A DNA stretch of 36,787 nt from Verrucomicrobiota bacterium (GCA_021772615.1 JAJFLQ010000167.1:1-36787), one strand, 5' to 3'. Shown: positions 23,801 to 32,357, counted from the first letter of the stretch. The notes: generated from the sequence alone by a model not told the origin. A program made the numbers and translations.

Positions 23801-24485
23801 AGACTGGCAGGTCGTCAAGATTCCGCTCGCCGATTTCTACGGGAACGATCTCGCCCGGACGTTCTCTATTGCGTTGTTGTTCAACGAGGTTGGTGGCGGG
23901 GAGTTTTGGATCGACGAGCTTCGTATAACCAAAAAGACACTTGTAGACCGGGACCGGGAGATCGAAGAGCGTGGCTTTCTATTGCTTGACGACTTCGATC
24001 ACAGTGACCTCAACCTGCTGGGCAGGAAGACATCGACATACAAGCGGTTGCCATCCTTTTGTATTACCGACCGGGTTCCCGAACCGCGAGTTGGCTCCAG
24101 GGGACGCAGTCTGCGGTTGCAGTATACGCAGGATGTTACGGGCTGGTCCGGTTATTACACGCTATTGAATCAGGTCGATGGAATGTACTACGATCTGGAA
24201 GCGTACGAGTCCGTCTCGTTTCAGGTCCGTGGTGAAACCGGCGGCGAGAACTTCGAGATCGGCATGGCCGACAAGAATTGGTTGATCATTGGCGACTCGC
24301 TCAAGGCCGGTCAGATCACGGATTTCCTTCCCGAAGGCGTTACGACGGAGTGGCAGACGGTCGCGGTGCCGCTGAGGACGTTCGGGCAATTGGATTTAAG
24401 CCAGATGGGATCGTTTGTCATCAACTTCAATACGCGCGGTGAACAAACGATCTACATAGACAATATTAAATTCCACCTGCGATAG
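20838..24485 (+). CDS. Large secreted GH18-like protein with CBM9-like and three repeated beta-sandwich domains
   Basis: About 1215 aa from ATG 20838, with a hydrophobic export segment SYCLFVAAVALTVGSDMHAQ (around residues 38-57). Module A1 follows (about 70-255, ending GEGMIYIDDMLF). A TIM-barrel-like region (about 265-545) carries DGVSFDVE (D366-E373), matching the GH18 catalytic strand DGxDxDxE with Ser for the first Asp, and MDYYD like the GH18 M-x-Y-D. A CBM9/DOMON-like domain (about 555-790) follows, with IDGDLSEWE, DEDNLYFAF and GDHIELWLDVD. Modules A2 (about 865-1035) and A3 (about 1043-1214) then repeat A1: FWIKGDVGGERFDIG, FLVKGAAGRESFEIG and FQVRGETGGENFEIG mark equivalent strands. 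It probably binds and hydrolyses a beta-linked polysaccharide outside the cell; activity is inference. TTG 20751 is an alternative start; no ribosome binding site is clear. Confidence 0.82.
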   Translation: MRDIIRQLWLFFFGADRNHMLCGRCRRVAAAFDRVVRSYCLFVAAVALTVGSDMHAQGTGPIAGRDVPDILVDNFDEGKTDGLYYERSNSLGEYQGTWAKRPSFTIIDKSEIHRRGDTGKALVLHYKKESGWCGWYTLLGELDLSNLNVLSFWIKGDVGGERFDIGLIDRKRQALGMDAIYAGPVDAFLEGGVTREWQEVKVPLSRVGSDIDMTSVTNVVFWCRYGGEGMIYIDDMLFKYDLEIAADEAANMPQAKRSKWHPRSMWVWKVDPVVNVKARAEIIDTCKRAATDVIYLFFGDFDQHRDPQYTESLKEFLAECHQHGLSIELLTGNPNWALKKNHQTAINWLRPFLEFNRQQPPHLRFDGVSFDVEPYLADEWKTDKERIKVEYLELLQKLRDMIDSYSEQKFKLGCAIPVFYIDEGTFEEDILVLSDYVALMDYYDSADDMIKHAEEHLYLAKKLGKKIWIGIEMQDLVAMRQGMRRNTFFEEGWEYMESELEKIKDAYAHHPGYGGLAMHCYYAYRKMQKGRTTPQNSLRLEKAENDIFRIPSFRRTRDLKIDGDLSEWELSVPYTVSGKDNVVYGQGSWDGDSDLSFHTYSMWDEDNLYFAFTVTDNVLWQESRGSKMWQGDHIELWLDVDLGEDFLEAVNSNDDFQFGLSPGNLADASAETCIWTPSIEKAPAKAEIGAKRIPQGYTLEVRLPRTLLYNPESVPMSICDIQPISTGRSGRKVRYVQRKDMPVPEAFSEGYRLGISIEASDTDDVNVQQKALMSTTLDRIWGDPTKFGYLEFRGELTSEVIARYAGVGLGNTGMSEGEYGTADKAQAGAATQQTAAAAFPEDAMLTIDELPPLPKGTKIANRMLDFAYRGRLGAFELRPDKAATSVDDAVFFDPVRDTVTNDSEYRIETDDTESINVVYEKVKPDYFCGAYFVLLADLSEFTTLSFLVKGAAGRESFEIGINDAVSNIREDAVFVGAINRYLPGGVTTDWQVVKIPLADFYGNDLARTFSIALLFNEVGGGEFWIDELRITKKTLVDRDREIEERGFLLLDDFDHSDLNLLGRKTSTYKRLPSFCITDRVPEPRVGSRGRSLRLQYTQDVTGWSGYYTLLNQVDGMYYDLEAYESVSFQVRGETGGENFEIGMADKNWLIIGDSLKAGQITDFLPEGVTTEWQTVAVPLRTFGQLDLSQMGSFVINFNTRGEQTIYIDNIKFHLR

Positions 24486-24657
24486 GCAACACGTAAAGTC
24501 GTCTCGTCGGCAACGCTGCTAAAAATTCGGATTGCCTCTTGTAAATTCCGAGGGTTAAACGTACCTGTACCACTTATTTTCTGATTGCTGCGGACTATTG
24601 AAGTTTTCGCCTGATTCGCGCGTAGTACTTACCATAAACCACCGCCAGATACGTAGA

Positions 24658-25242
24658 ATGTTAATGGATCTCCTACGGTTAATTCGGTTCAGCTGTCTTG
24701 TCGCCGCAACTGCGGCGGTTGCTGTTTGTGCGGATCCGGCCGACAACATCCTGCTTGACCGGACCGATCCCCGCGGAGGTTGGAAGGGGTTCGGGATGGG
24801 CTTCGATGACGCCGGTGTTAATCTCAAGGAAAACGAAATTGTGCTTCACGCGACGTGGTCCAATTCCACATGGGGCGTCGGAATGAAATTCGACTTGCGC
24901 GACACCCTCGATGGTCGTACCGTTCGCGCAGTGCGCTTTAGAGTTCGCACCGAGAATGGCAGTAGATCACGGGTTTACGCCGGATTGTCGACGGTTGACG
25001 GCGCCAGTGTCGAGATTAGCCGGAAAAGGGCGCTCGAAATCGGAAAATCCTGGCAGATTGTCGATTTCCCGGTGTCCGAAATGGTCTATGAAGAGCCCGA
25101 CTTGAATTCGCGAATGTTCACTGATGGCGATTGGAAGAATATCAAGTCGGTCAAGCTATTGTTCACAAAACCTGATCGTCAATCGGCAAATCAGGAGAAA
25201 ATTATCATTCGTCGACCTGAGTTGGTGCTCAACAGCGAATGA
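24658..25242 (+). CDS. Small secreted beta-sandwich protein, tandem paralogue 1
   Basis: About 194 aa from ATG 24658, with signal peptide LLRLIRFSCLVAATAAVAVCA. The mature protein is one beta-sandwich-like domain: DPRGGWKGFGMGFDDAGVNL, ATWSNSTWGVGMKFDL, VRAVRFRVRTENG, SWQIVDFPVSEMV and IKSVKLLFTKP. The next gene repeats these elements at the same spacing, so the two are duplicates. The last strand and overall order resemble the A modules of the 1215-aa neighbour, suggesting a stand-alone ligand-binding domain. TTG 24598 is an alternative start but adds a non-signal-like N-terminus. Function is not recognised; carbohydrate binding is the natural guess from fold and neighbours. Confidence 0.78.
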   Translation: MLMDLLRLIRFSCLVAATAAVAVCADPADNILLDRTDPRGGWKGFGMGFDDAGVNLKENEIVLHATWSNSTWGVGMKFDLRDTLDGRTVRAVRFRVRTENGSRSRVYAGLSTVDGASVEISRKRALEIGKSWQIVDFPVSEMVYEEPDLNSRMFTDGDWKNIKSVKLLFTKPDRQSANQEKIIIRRPELVLNSE

Positions 25243-25255
25243 TGCATTGCCCACT

Positions 25256-25283
25256 CAGCCGGTCATTGTTTCGAGCCGGCTCG
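25256..25283 (+). terminator. Weak hairpin between the two tandem paralogues
   Basis: AGCCGG (25257-25262) can pair with CCGGCT (25276-25281) across a 13-base loop shortly after the stop codon at 25242. No T-tract follows, so this is a poor intrinsic terminator; it may instead be an mRNA-processing or stability element. Confidence 0.25.
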
Positions 25284-25344
25284 TCGTATTGCATTAACTG
25301 AACCGTTGTAGTTGTTCCGCAACCACCGCACCTGGAGGATTGAG

Positions 25345-25923
25345 ATGATGTATCAACCGTCACAAACACGATTTGCGTTTATCGGGGTATTGTTGTTCGT
25401 CGGGCTGTCGGCAATCGCCGAAAAGGCGCCGCATATGCTAATGACAGATGGCCCGAAGGGCGGCTGGCTGATATTCGGTCAGGGTGTGCTGGATTCCTCC
25501 GTGGACGCCGAAGAGAAGGCGATTCAGATTGATGTGAACTGGACCGCCGCTTCGTGGGGCATTGGCGGATTGGTGACACTGGCGAAACCGATAAATGGTA
25601 AGATGGTTAAGGAAATTCGGCTCGTTGCGAAGACCGCAAAGGGAAGCAAGACCGCCATTTTTGCCGGGGTCGCGACCACGGAAAAAGCAAATCTGGCGTA
25701 TCCCGCATCGCGTGCGATCACATTGAGTGATCAATGGCAGGAGATCGCGATACCGATCCGAAAAATGGTGCCGGACCGGCCGGATGCCGATTCAAAGATG
25801 TTTGTGGAAGAAGACTGGGAGAAAATTCAAATTATCAAACTCCTCTTCACTAAACCGGAGAGCGAGACCGTAAGCGACGACCGGATCATGATTCAGAACC
25901 CTGTTCTGATCGCAGTCGAATAA
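25345..25923 (+). CDS. Small secreted beta-sandwich protein, tandem paralogue 2
   Basis: About 192 aa from ATG 25345, with GGAGG six bases upstream, which fixes the start. The signal peptide is TRFAFIGVLLFVGLSAIAEK. Its domain mirrors paralogue 1: GPKGGWLIFGQGVLDSSVD, NWTAASWGIGGLVTL, VKEIRLVAKTAKGS, QWQEIAIPIRKMV and IQIIKLLFTKP, with MFVEEDWEKI matching MFTDGDWKNI. Both lack catalytic-looking residues and membrane anchors, so they would be soluble periplasmic or secreted proteins. The next gene begins only 27 bases after its stop, pointing to one transcript with the 1647-aa protein. No family name is recognised with certainty. Confidence 0.85.
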   Translation: MMYQPSQTRFAFIGVLLFVGLSAIAEKAPHMLMTDGPKGGWLIFGQGVLDSSVDAEEKAIQIDVNWTAASWGIGGLVTLAKPINGKMVKEIRLVAKTAKGSKTAIFAGVATTEKANLAYPASRAITLSDQWQEIAIPIRKMVPDRPDADSKMFVEEDWEKIQIIKLLFTKPESETVSDDRIMIQNPVLIAVE

Positions 25924-25950
25924 TCGATCACGGAATTTTCCCGGTTTTGG

Positions 25951-28900
25951 ATGTATCAATTGCATGACTCCCTACTATACGACGTTTCGAATACGTCATA
26001 TTCCGGCACAAACGCACATTCCGACAAACGCCGGCGATTCAAGTGTGAATCGCGGAGCACGGCGTTTCGTCTCCTGCTTTTGGTCAATTTAATTGCCGGC
26101 ACCGCCGTCGCGCAATTTCTTCCGCCCGATCCAAACGTCGTTGGTGACCCGAACACGTATATGCCGGTCATGGCGGTTTCGCAGGTCGGTGACGACGTCG
26201 TTTATCACCTTGCCTACTACACCCGGTTTACGCCTAACAATCAGGTCAAGTACATTCGCAGTCTTGACGAGGGTATTAGCTGGGAAGATCCGGTCGTGTT
26301 CGACAGCATGGGAGACGGCGACTTTGATGTGTCGATCGCTGCCAACGGTCAATTTGTGTACGTATTCTGGGCGACTGGAAATGTGTCCGGTAACGTTGAC
26401 TCCCGAATCTATGTGACATCCAGCTCGGACCGGGGCCAGAATTTTGATGATCCCGTAGCGTTGCCCGGTCAGCCTGTCACCGGCAATTTCCGTCGCTTGC
26501 CTCGGGTGGCTGTGGATTCCACCGGCACCCTGCATGTTGTGTGGAATCGCGACGCCGCTCCCGATGTACTCAATTACGTACAAGGAACATTTGACGCCGG
26601 CACGATCACTTGGGAAGCAACCCAACTCATTGAGCCATCTCGATTTCGGCCGACCATATTCGTCGCATCCGATGACAGCGTTTATGTTGTCGCACAATTC
26701 CTTGACGGCGATATACAGGTATTCCAAAAGAATAGCACGGGTGTGGCCGATTCGAACTGGTCGCTTCAAGGTGCGATTGCGGGAGTTAATGCGAGCCCGG
26801 TTAAGTTTCCACAGGTTGCAGAGGATAGTCAGGGCCGGCTTTACGTGGCATTTGAGAACGGACCCAGTGATGACGCCGCCGTAAGTGGATTCAATGATAT
26901 CACGGTTGCCCACTCTGACAACAGCGGCGTCACATGGACCAGCGTCACCATTGATTCGGGTAACGCCGTTGGGTACATGCCGGATATTGCCGTTGGCAAT
27001 AATGATGAGGTACAGGTCATTTGGCAATCACCGCGCGCCGGCTCCGACATGGACTTTGAAACCGGTGGCGATATTCGTTTCGCGCGATCCGCCGATCGCG
27101 GTGTGACATGGGGAGCAGCTTTCACATTAAATACGTCGGTTGCACGAAACATTTCGTTTTCCGGCTTTAATAATCCTCCGTCAAGTTACGGCGACTCCCA
27201 ACCGCTCCTCGGCGTACCGTCGATCCTGTTTCACGGCGAACAGACGACCGCAGCGTGGGTCAATCAGGGCGGAACACCGACGAACTCGCTGGTGATCGCA
27301 CGGGAACGGCCCGGCGCGATTATGACGGTAGCATTCAATCCTGCCAACGGCTTCTTCATCGCTCCCGACGGATCTGTCGAGGTTGTGGTTACGGTGTTTG
27401 ACGGCGGAAACCCGGTGCAGGGAGATAGCATCGCGTTTGGAGTTACCGCAGGTACCGGCGCCGGCACGTTTGACAGTCCCACGGTGACGACTGATGACAA
27501 CGGCGAGGCTCGGGCCGTGTACACCGGAGGCGGCGAGATCGCTGCGGTGCAGTTTTCGGTGCAGAACGAGACCGACTCCTCTCTGGATGCCCAGACGTTC
27601 GTGGTCCAGCAGGGGTTGATTGATCACTTCGACCTCGGTTCTCCGATCAATGCCGACATCACCGGTCTGATCGGTGTGAATCTGCAGCATTTCGCGATCG
27701 TTACGGATGCCGATGTAAGTGCATTGCTGATTCAATCGCCGCCGGGTGCATTGCGTTTGGGGTCCGACGGTGACTTCGCTGATGATCCGGAAACTCCGGC
27801 GTCGGCCGATTTCATCATCGGCGGTGAAATGCGATTCAAGGCGCCGATCACTCTGACATCGGCCTTCAATACATTGGAATATTGTGTGATAAGCGAAAGT
27901 GATGATCCCGATCCGGACGATCCGACTACGGATTTCTTGTGCTTCGTGCAGCTGATTATGGCCAACGACAGCGTCTGGGAGCAGATTATTCAGACGCCGG
28001 TCACGACATCGTTTCAACAGGTTCGCATCCCGTTGGACGATACGATCGGTTTCACCCTGGCAGAGGGCTCGACCGCCGGAAGCTTTGACCTGACGGCTGT
28101 CAGCGGCATTCGCTATTTTCTCAATCGTAACCAGAACACTGCCGGAGGTCGTCACGATGTCTTCTTCGACGATGTCAGTTTTCGCTTTTTTGAACCCGGC
28201 GACATCGACCATTTCGATGTTGTGATCGGCGACAACAGCGACGACGCTGTGAATCCGTTCATCAACGCCACCATACCCGTTCACATCATTCCCCGGAACG
28301 CGGTCAATGCCTGTGTTGATCTGCCGGTGCCGATTCCGATCACGGTCACGAGCAACCACGGATCACTGGACATGTTGCTGAGCGGCGACGTGGTCACGGA
28401 GATCGGGCTGGACAGCGACTGCGGCAGTCCCGGAAACGTGGTGCATGCCGTCATCCCCGACCTGACCACCGATACCAATGTCGATTTTACTGTGGCTTTC
28501 GATGACGGCAATGCCGTGGTAACCGGTGCCACCACGGCGACGCTCCGGAATGGAACCGTGCCCGACGGTGAACTCGCCTTCCTGGCAGGCGGCCAGGATA
28601 CCGCTACTGCCGGCCTCGCCCACGAGGGAATGGTTGCGAGTTTCCCCAACAGCGGCAGCGCCTTCACGTTCTCGAATGCCATGAGCGTGATTGCCTTTGT
28701 TCACCGTGGCGCATTTGTCGATGCGGAACCCCTTGATTTTGCCGCCGCAGATATGGATCCGGATCCCGGAGTGTCTCCGTTCCTGGCCCGGGCTCACGCG
28801 ATTCTGTCTGCGTTCGCCGATACCACGGTCCAGATCGACGTCTCCGACGCCGACAACGGTGGCGGATTCTATGATCAGTATAATCTCGACGGGACGCCGG

Positions 28901-30894
28901 TGGTGAACCGGACATCAACGACCGGCAACAACGCGTGGATGATGATGGCGATCAATCACTACACCCTGTTTACGGGCGACGGTCAATTTCAGGATATGGC
29001 CGAAAAACTGGTCACATATCTGATCAACCGCCAGGCCACGTCCGGCGGTGTATTTACTCGTGCCAATGATCCCCTAACATTCGTGACCGAGCATCAGGGG
29101 CAGGCCTATTCTGCGTTCCGGTTTTACGCCGATTTGCCGTGGGTCGTGGCGAGCTCCGAAGCCGGTAGAACCTCGCAGGATTTTCTCGATCGCGCAGGTG
29201 ACGTCCGCGACTTTATCATCGACGACCTGCTGGTGACCGATCCCGTCACCGGGCATCAGCGGTTTCTCGTAGCCGGCGGAATCAATCCCAACGGAGAGAA
29301 CACGGCTGCGGATGCGCAGACGTCCCCGTTTCTGGCCTTGCGGCCCGACGACTTCAGTACAGCTATCGATTTTCTTTTTCATCAGGATGCCGGGATGCTG
29401 TCCGAGCAGGTGTTTAATGACCGACTGATCACCGGAATGAAGTTCAAGAAGATGGGCCAAAACGTCTGGATCGAAGGATCGAGTCAGGTGGCGCTGGCGT
29501 CCAAAATTATCGCGCTCTCCGCCGGCGCGGAACAAAGTGATATCGATCGTCTTAACCTGATGCTGACCAATATCCAGAAGGTGCAGCATGGTTCCGGCGG
29601 ATACCCGAATTTTCTGGGCACGGAAACCGACGACGGTGTGTCGGTCGGCAGCAGCAAGCTGTCGGCTTCGGTGGCGACATGGAAGTATTTTTCCGAGGTC
29701 GATCCGCCGCTGAATCCCTATAACCTCAGCGCGTTGCTGACCGTACGGCAGGATCGTGTCTTCACGCCGTCCAACGGCGTTGTGATGATTACGGCGACCC
29801 TGCGCCAACCCTCATCGATCGACCAGCAGGACATCGTGTTTACGGTTGCCGGCGGAACCGCCGGCCTCGGCGCTGCGGCCGACAGTCCCGCGCCGCAGGG
29901 CACTCTTACGGTGGCCACGAACAGCAACGGTGTTGCGACCGCTTTTTTTATTCCGGGTGATACGCCGGATGTTACCAGGATTATCGTTAGTGTGCCGTCA
30001 TCCACAGCGGCGGCTCGCGAGATTTTCGTACTGGCAGATTTTGTCGAGAATTTCGAGCAGGGTGAAATGGCGGGCGGCACGCTGAGTGTGTTCGGCAACG
30101 CCCGGGACGAAGCGGTGGATGTGCTGCAGGATGGCCTGGCGCGTGCCGGGAGCGGCGACACCGTGGCGGTGTTGGCGACGGGTTCCACCGGATTCACCGC
30201 CGCTGATAATGCGATCGTGCTCAGCAAGACCTTTGCGTCCGTGCTCAGCGGGGGTTCACCGACTACGACGATCGATGCGTCGGACTTTAATGCGGTGTCA
30301 TACTGGATCCGCAACTCTGCGGCGAGCGCTTCGCAGGTGGTGCTGGAGCTGATCATCGGCGATGGCGGCGGATTCGACGGGTCTACCGGATCTACCTGGC
30401 GTCAGGCTGTCGCGGCGGATGTGCCTACGGATTGGACGCGGGTGGTGCGGCATCTTGATGACACAGAGTTCACCCGGACAACGGCACATTCCGGTGGCGG
30501 CGCTACCCTCGACCGTACGATGATCAGTGCCGTTAACATTGTCTTTGTCGGCAATGAAGTCGGCGGCGCCCAGACGCTGCTGGTCGACGATGTGAATTTT
30601 TTTCGCAACACCCGGATTAAGGTGCAGTATGTCGATCGTGTTTTCGCCAAGGGCGGCAGCGATACCGTGTTTACTCTCGTGGCGACTGTCGATACGAACG
30701 ACGCGCTGGAAGTGAATTTTCCATTGCGTGTATCAACGTTGGGTGATGGTACACTCGAGGATGAGAGCAGTAATACCGGCGACAAGGACAATCCGTTGGT
30801 CATCATGACTGACGACAGCGGGCAGGCACGTTTTACTTATTCTGCCGTGTCCCATCCCGAGGTCGGTGAAATAGTGGTGGAAGTAGCAGAATGA
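25951..30894 (+). CDS. Giant secreted modular protein: beta-propeller, Ig-like domains, alpha/alpha toroid, shared C-terminal module
   Basis: A 1647-aa exported protein; the export segment FRLLLLVNLIAGTAVAQ follows a long basic N-terminus. Residues ~55-450 are a sialidase-like beta-propeller with Asp-box repeats: SLDEGISW (~104), SSDRGQNF (~158), HSDNSGVTW (~321) and SADRGVTW (~380). Residues ~458-550 form an invasin-type Ig domain (TTDDNGEARAVYTGG). Residues ~556-750 are a beta-sandwich ending in VFFDDVSFRFF. Another Ig-like stretch (~750-870) follows. Residues ~873-1250 are helical with NNAWMMMAINHYTLFTGD and GSGGYPNF, like an alpha/alpha toroid. A second invasin-type domain (~1260-1345) precedes module B (~1361-1550), with LELIIGDGGGFDG and LLVDDVNFF, and a last Ig-like domain. 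No catalytic set could be confirmed; a surface adhesin or polysaccharide-binding enzyme is plausible. ATG 25951 is the only in-frame ATG before the signal. Confidence 0.85.
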   Translation: MYQLHDSLLYDVSNTSYSGTNAHSDKRRRFKCESRSTAFRLLLLVNLIAGTAVAQFLPPDPNVVGDPNTYMPVMAVSQVGDDVVYHLAYYTRFTPNNQVKYIRSLDEGISWEDPVVFDSMGDGDFDVSIAANGQFVYVFWATGNVSGNVDSRIYVTSSSDRGQNFDDPVALPGQPVTGNFRRLPRVAVDSTGTLHVVWNRDAAPDVLNYVQGTFDAGTITWEATQLIEPSRFRPTIFVASDDSVYVVAQFLDGDIQVFQKNSTGVADSNWSLQGAIAGVNASPVKFPQVAEDSQGRLYVAFENGPSDDAAVSGFNDITVAHSDNSGVTWTSVTIDSGNAVGYMPDIAVGNNDEVQVIWQSPRAGSDMDFETGGDIRFARSADRGVTWGAAFTLNTSVARNISFSGFNNPPSSYGDSQPLLGVPSILFHGEQTTAAWVNQGGTPTNSLVIARERPGAIMTVAFNPANGFFIAPDGSVEVVVTVFDGGNPVQGDSIAFGVTAGTGAGTFDSPTVTTDDNGEARAVYTGGGEIAAVQFSVQNETDSSLDAQTFVVQQGLIDHFDLGSPINADITGLIGVNLQHFAIVTDADVSALLIQSPPGALRLGSDGDFADDPETPASADFIIGGEMRFKAPITLTSAFNTLEYCVISESDDPDPDDPTTDFLCFVQLIMANDSVWEQIIQTPVTTSFQQVRIPLDDTIGFTLAEGSTAGSFDLTAVSGIRYFLNRNQNTAGGRHDVFFDDVSFRFFEPGDIDHFDVVIGDNSDDAVNPFINATIPVHIIPRNAVNACVDLPVPIPITVTSNHGSLDMLLSGDVVTEIGLDSDCGSPGNVVHAVIPDLTTDTNVDFTVAFDDGNAVVTGATTATLRNGTVPDGELAFLAGGQDTATAGLAHEGMVASFPNSGSAFTFSNAMSVIAFVHRGAFVDAEPLDFAAADMDPDPGVSPFLARAHAILSAFADTTVQIDVSDADNGGGFYDQYNLDGTPVVNRTSTTGNNAWMMMAINHYTLFTGDGQFQDMAEKLVTYLINRQATSGGVFTRANDPLTFVTEHQGQAYSAFRFYADLPWVVASSEAGRTSQDFLDRAGDVRDFIIDDLLVTDPVTGHQRFLVAGGINPNGENTAADAQTSPFLALRPDDFSTAIDFLFHQDAGMLSEQVFNDRLITGMKFKKMGQNVWIEGSSQVALASKIIALSAGAEQSDIDRLNLMLTNIQKVQHGSGGYPNFLGTETDDGVSVGSSKLSASVATWKYFSEVDPPLNPYNLSALLTVRQDRVFTPSNGVVMITATLRQPSSIDQQDIVFTVAGGTAGLGAAADSPAPQGTLTVATNSNGVATAFFIPGDTPDVTRIIVSVPSSTAAAREIFVLADFVENFEQGEMAGGTLSVFGNARDEAVDVLQDGLARAGSGDTVAVLATGSTGFTAADNAIVLSKTFASVLSGGSPTTTIDASDFNAVSYWIRNSAASASQVVLELIIGDGGGFDGSTGSTWRQAVAADVPTDWTRVVRHLDDTEFTRTTAHSGGGATLDRTMISAVNIVFVGNEVGGAQTLLVDDVNFFRNTRIKVQYVDRVFAKGGSDTVFTLVATVDTNDALEVNFPLRVSTLGDGTLEDESSNTGDKDNPLVIMTDDSGQARFTYSAVSHPEVGEIVVEVAE

Positions 30895-31235
30895 ATAGGG
30901 TTGCATCCGATCATTGCCAACGGTCGGGCTGCACGGAAAATTTTCTAATATATTAATTGACGTTCACATGTCGTAAACGCGAAAGGAGGTAATGCCGGGA
31001 GCGAATGCCATTTGGCGGGTGGCCATGATCACCCGACTAGCAATTGGTCGATTTAGGTTGACTGCTTTGCAGTAAGTAAGCGAAAACTATAGAATCGACC
31101 GTCAGAGGCAGCATAAAGGCGCGTGCCAAGCGTCGGAGCAATCGTGCTGGCTCACCACAACTCTGCTTTGTTTCTCGCAGCGAGGTAGTTGAATCATCAA
31201 CTCATGAAATTCAATCAATTAAGGATAAATACGAT
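30895..31235 (+). promoter_or_regulatory. Intergenic leader with nested hairpins upstream of the 373-aa gene
   Basis: This 341-base gap holds no credible gene. CGGGTG (31016-31021) pairs with CACCCG (31030-31035). GGTCGATT (31046-31053) pairs perfectly with AATCGACC (31093-31100), enclosing a small hairpin ACTGC-TTT-GCAGT (31061-31073). An isolated AAAGGAGGTAATG at about 30982-30994 looks like a ribosome binding site but is too close to its ATG and leads to only 27 codons. The stretch ends in AAGGA (about 31223), serving ATG 31236. It may be a structured 5' leader; I do not recognise a known riboswitch class. Confidence 0.4.
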
Positions 31236-32357
31236 ATGCGACATAAAAACTTTCTACGTTCGGCGGTCGTCTCCGCTGCAATCGCAATAGCAATTGGTTC
31301 ATTCGTTTACGCATCGGACATTGACGATCCGGTGACCAGCTCCGTCACAATTTTCACCCTCACGGACTATATCGAGGATTTTGGCAACGGCACAAATGCG
31401 GGCGGTATCCTGCGCGCATTCGGGCATGAGAACGTGCTGGGGGAGAATGTCGGAGCTATGCTAAGCAACGGTGTCGGTCAGGGGCGTGAAGCCGCGACCG
31501 ATTCATCCGACGGCTCAATCCGGCTCCAAACCGACACCGACGGATTCGGCGCCACGGCTGCAGAATCGTTCGTTGGCTTCAGCAAGGATTTCAGCGGGAT
31601 CAAACTTTCATCGGGTGCGGATATCGTGCTGGATGTTAGCAGCACGTCGCCCGGCAACGGGTTTAACGCGATCTCATATTGGGTGAAGAACAACGGCAGT
31701 TTCGCCGGTTCCGACGCGGAGGTTGTGCTCGAAGTGGTCGTAGGTGACGGCGGCGATATTACCCCGGACGATGAGACCGATACGTTTACCGGCAGCACGT
31801 GGACGCAGAGCGATCCGCTGGTTGTCGCGGAACTGGTCGCGGACAGCAATAACAACAACTTTCAGCGTGTTGTTGTGAATCTTGTTGGCACGGTTCCCGG
31901 TGTCGCCGGCGGCTTGGCGCGCTCTGTCGGTCCCACGGATGCGGATGCCGATACCGAGATCTCTGATGCATTGCTCAGCAACATCACCGCGATCAATGTT
32001 GTTATGCGCATTCCGGACGAGAGTAGCGATACAACCGCGCAGCGTTCGGTTTTTGTCGATGACATTAACTTTTTCGAGAACCTGCAGATCAGTCTCGAAT
32101 ACGTTGATCGCTTCTTTGCCAAGAGCGGCGAATCGAGCGCTGTCTTTACATTGAAAGTAACCGTAGAACAGAACAATAGCGGTGTGGAACAGCCGATTAC
32201 GATCACAACGACCGGCGCCGGAACACTGGATGACGGCAATGGTGCCAGTGGTAATCCGTCTATTGACACGACGACGGCTGCCGACGGTACGCTTATGTTT
32301 ACCTACTCCGTGCCTGACGCTGCCGAGGTTGCGGCCCTTACCGTCGATCTGAGGTGA
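31236..32357 (+). CDS. Secreted protein with shared module B and Ig-like C-terminus
   Basis: A 373-aa exported protein; signal peptide about residues 1-27, ending IAIGSFVYAS. ATG 31236 has AAGGA nine bases upstream. The rest parallels the C-terminal ~290 residues of the 1647-aa neighbour: DYIEDFGNGTNAGG versus DFVENFEQGEMAGG, NAISYWVKNN versus NAVSYWIRNS, LEVVVGDGGD versus LELIIGDGGG, VFVDDINFF versus LLVDDVNFF, and YVDRFFAKSG versus YVDRVFAKGG. The Ig-like tail ends the protein as in its neighbour. It therefore looks like a duplicated tail freed as its own secreted protein. No catalytic residues are seen; a ligand-binding or structural surface role is inferred. Confidence 0.85.
   Translation: MRHKNFLRSAVVSAAIAIAIGSFVYASDIDDPVTSSVTIFTLTDYIEDFGNGTNAGGILRAFGHENVLGENVGAMLSNGVGQGREAATDSSDGSIRLQTDTDGFGATAAESFVGFSKDFSGIKLSSGADIVLDVSSTSPGNGFNAISYWVKNNGSFAGSDAEVVLEVVVGDGGDITPDDETDTFTGSTWTQSDPLVVAELVADSNNNNFQRVVVNLVGTVPGVAGGLARSVGPTDADADTEISDALLSNITAINVVMRIPDESSDTTAQRSVFVDDINFFENLQISLEYVDRFFAKSGESSAVFTLKVTVEQNNSGVEQPITITTTGAGTLDDGNGASGNPSIDTTTAADGTLMFTYSVPDAAEVAALTVDLR

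Noticed and set aside
27181..28359. 392-codon antisense frame within the 1647-aa gene
   Set aside because: Arginine/histidine-rich composition, full overlap with a well-supported gene and no start signal; a shadow of high-GC coding sequence. The same holds for 26089-27027 and 29074-29808.
30960..31100. Cyclic-di-GMP riboswitch in the leader of the 373-aa gene
   Set aside because: The conserved core of either known class is not found; only generic stems are visible.
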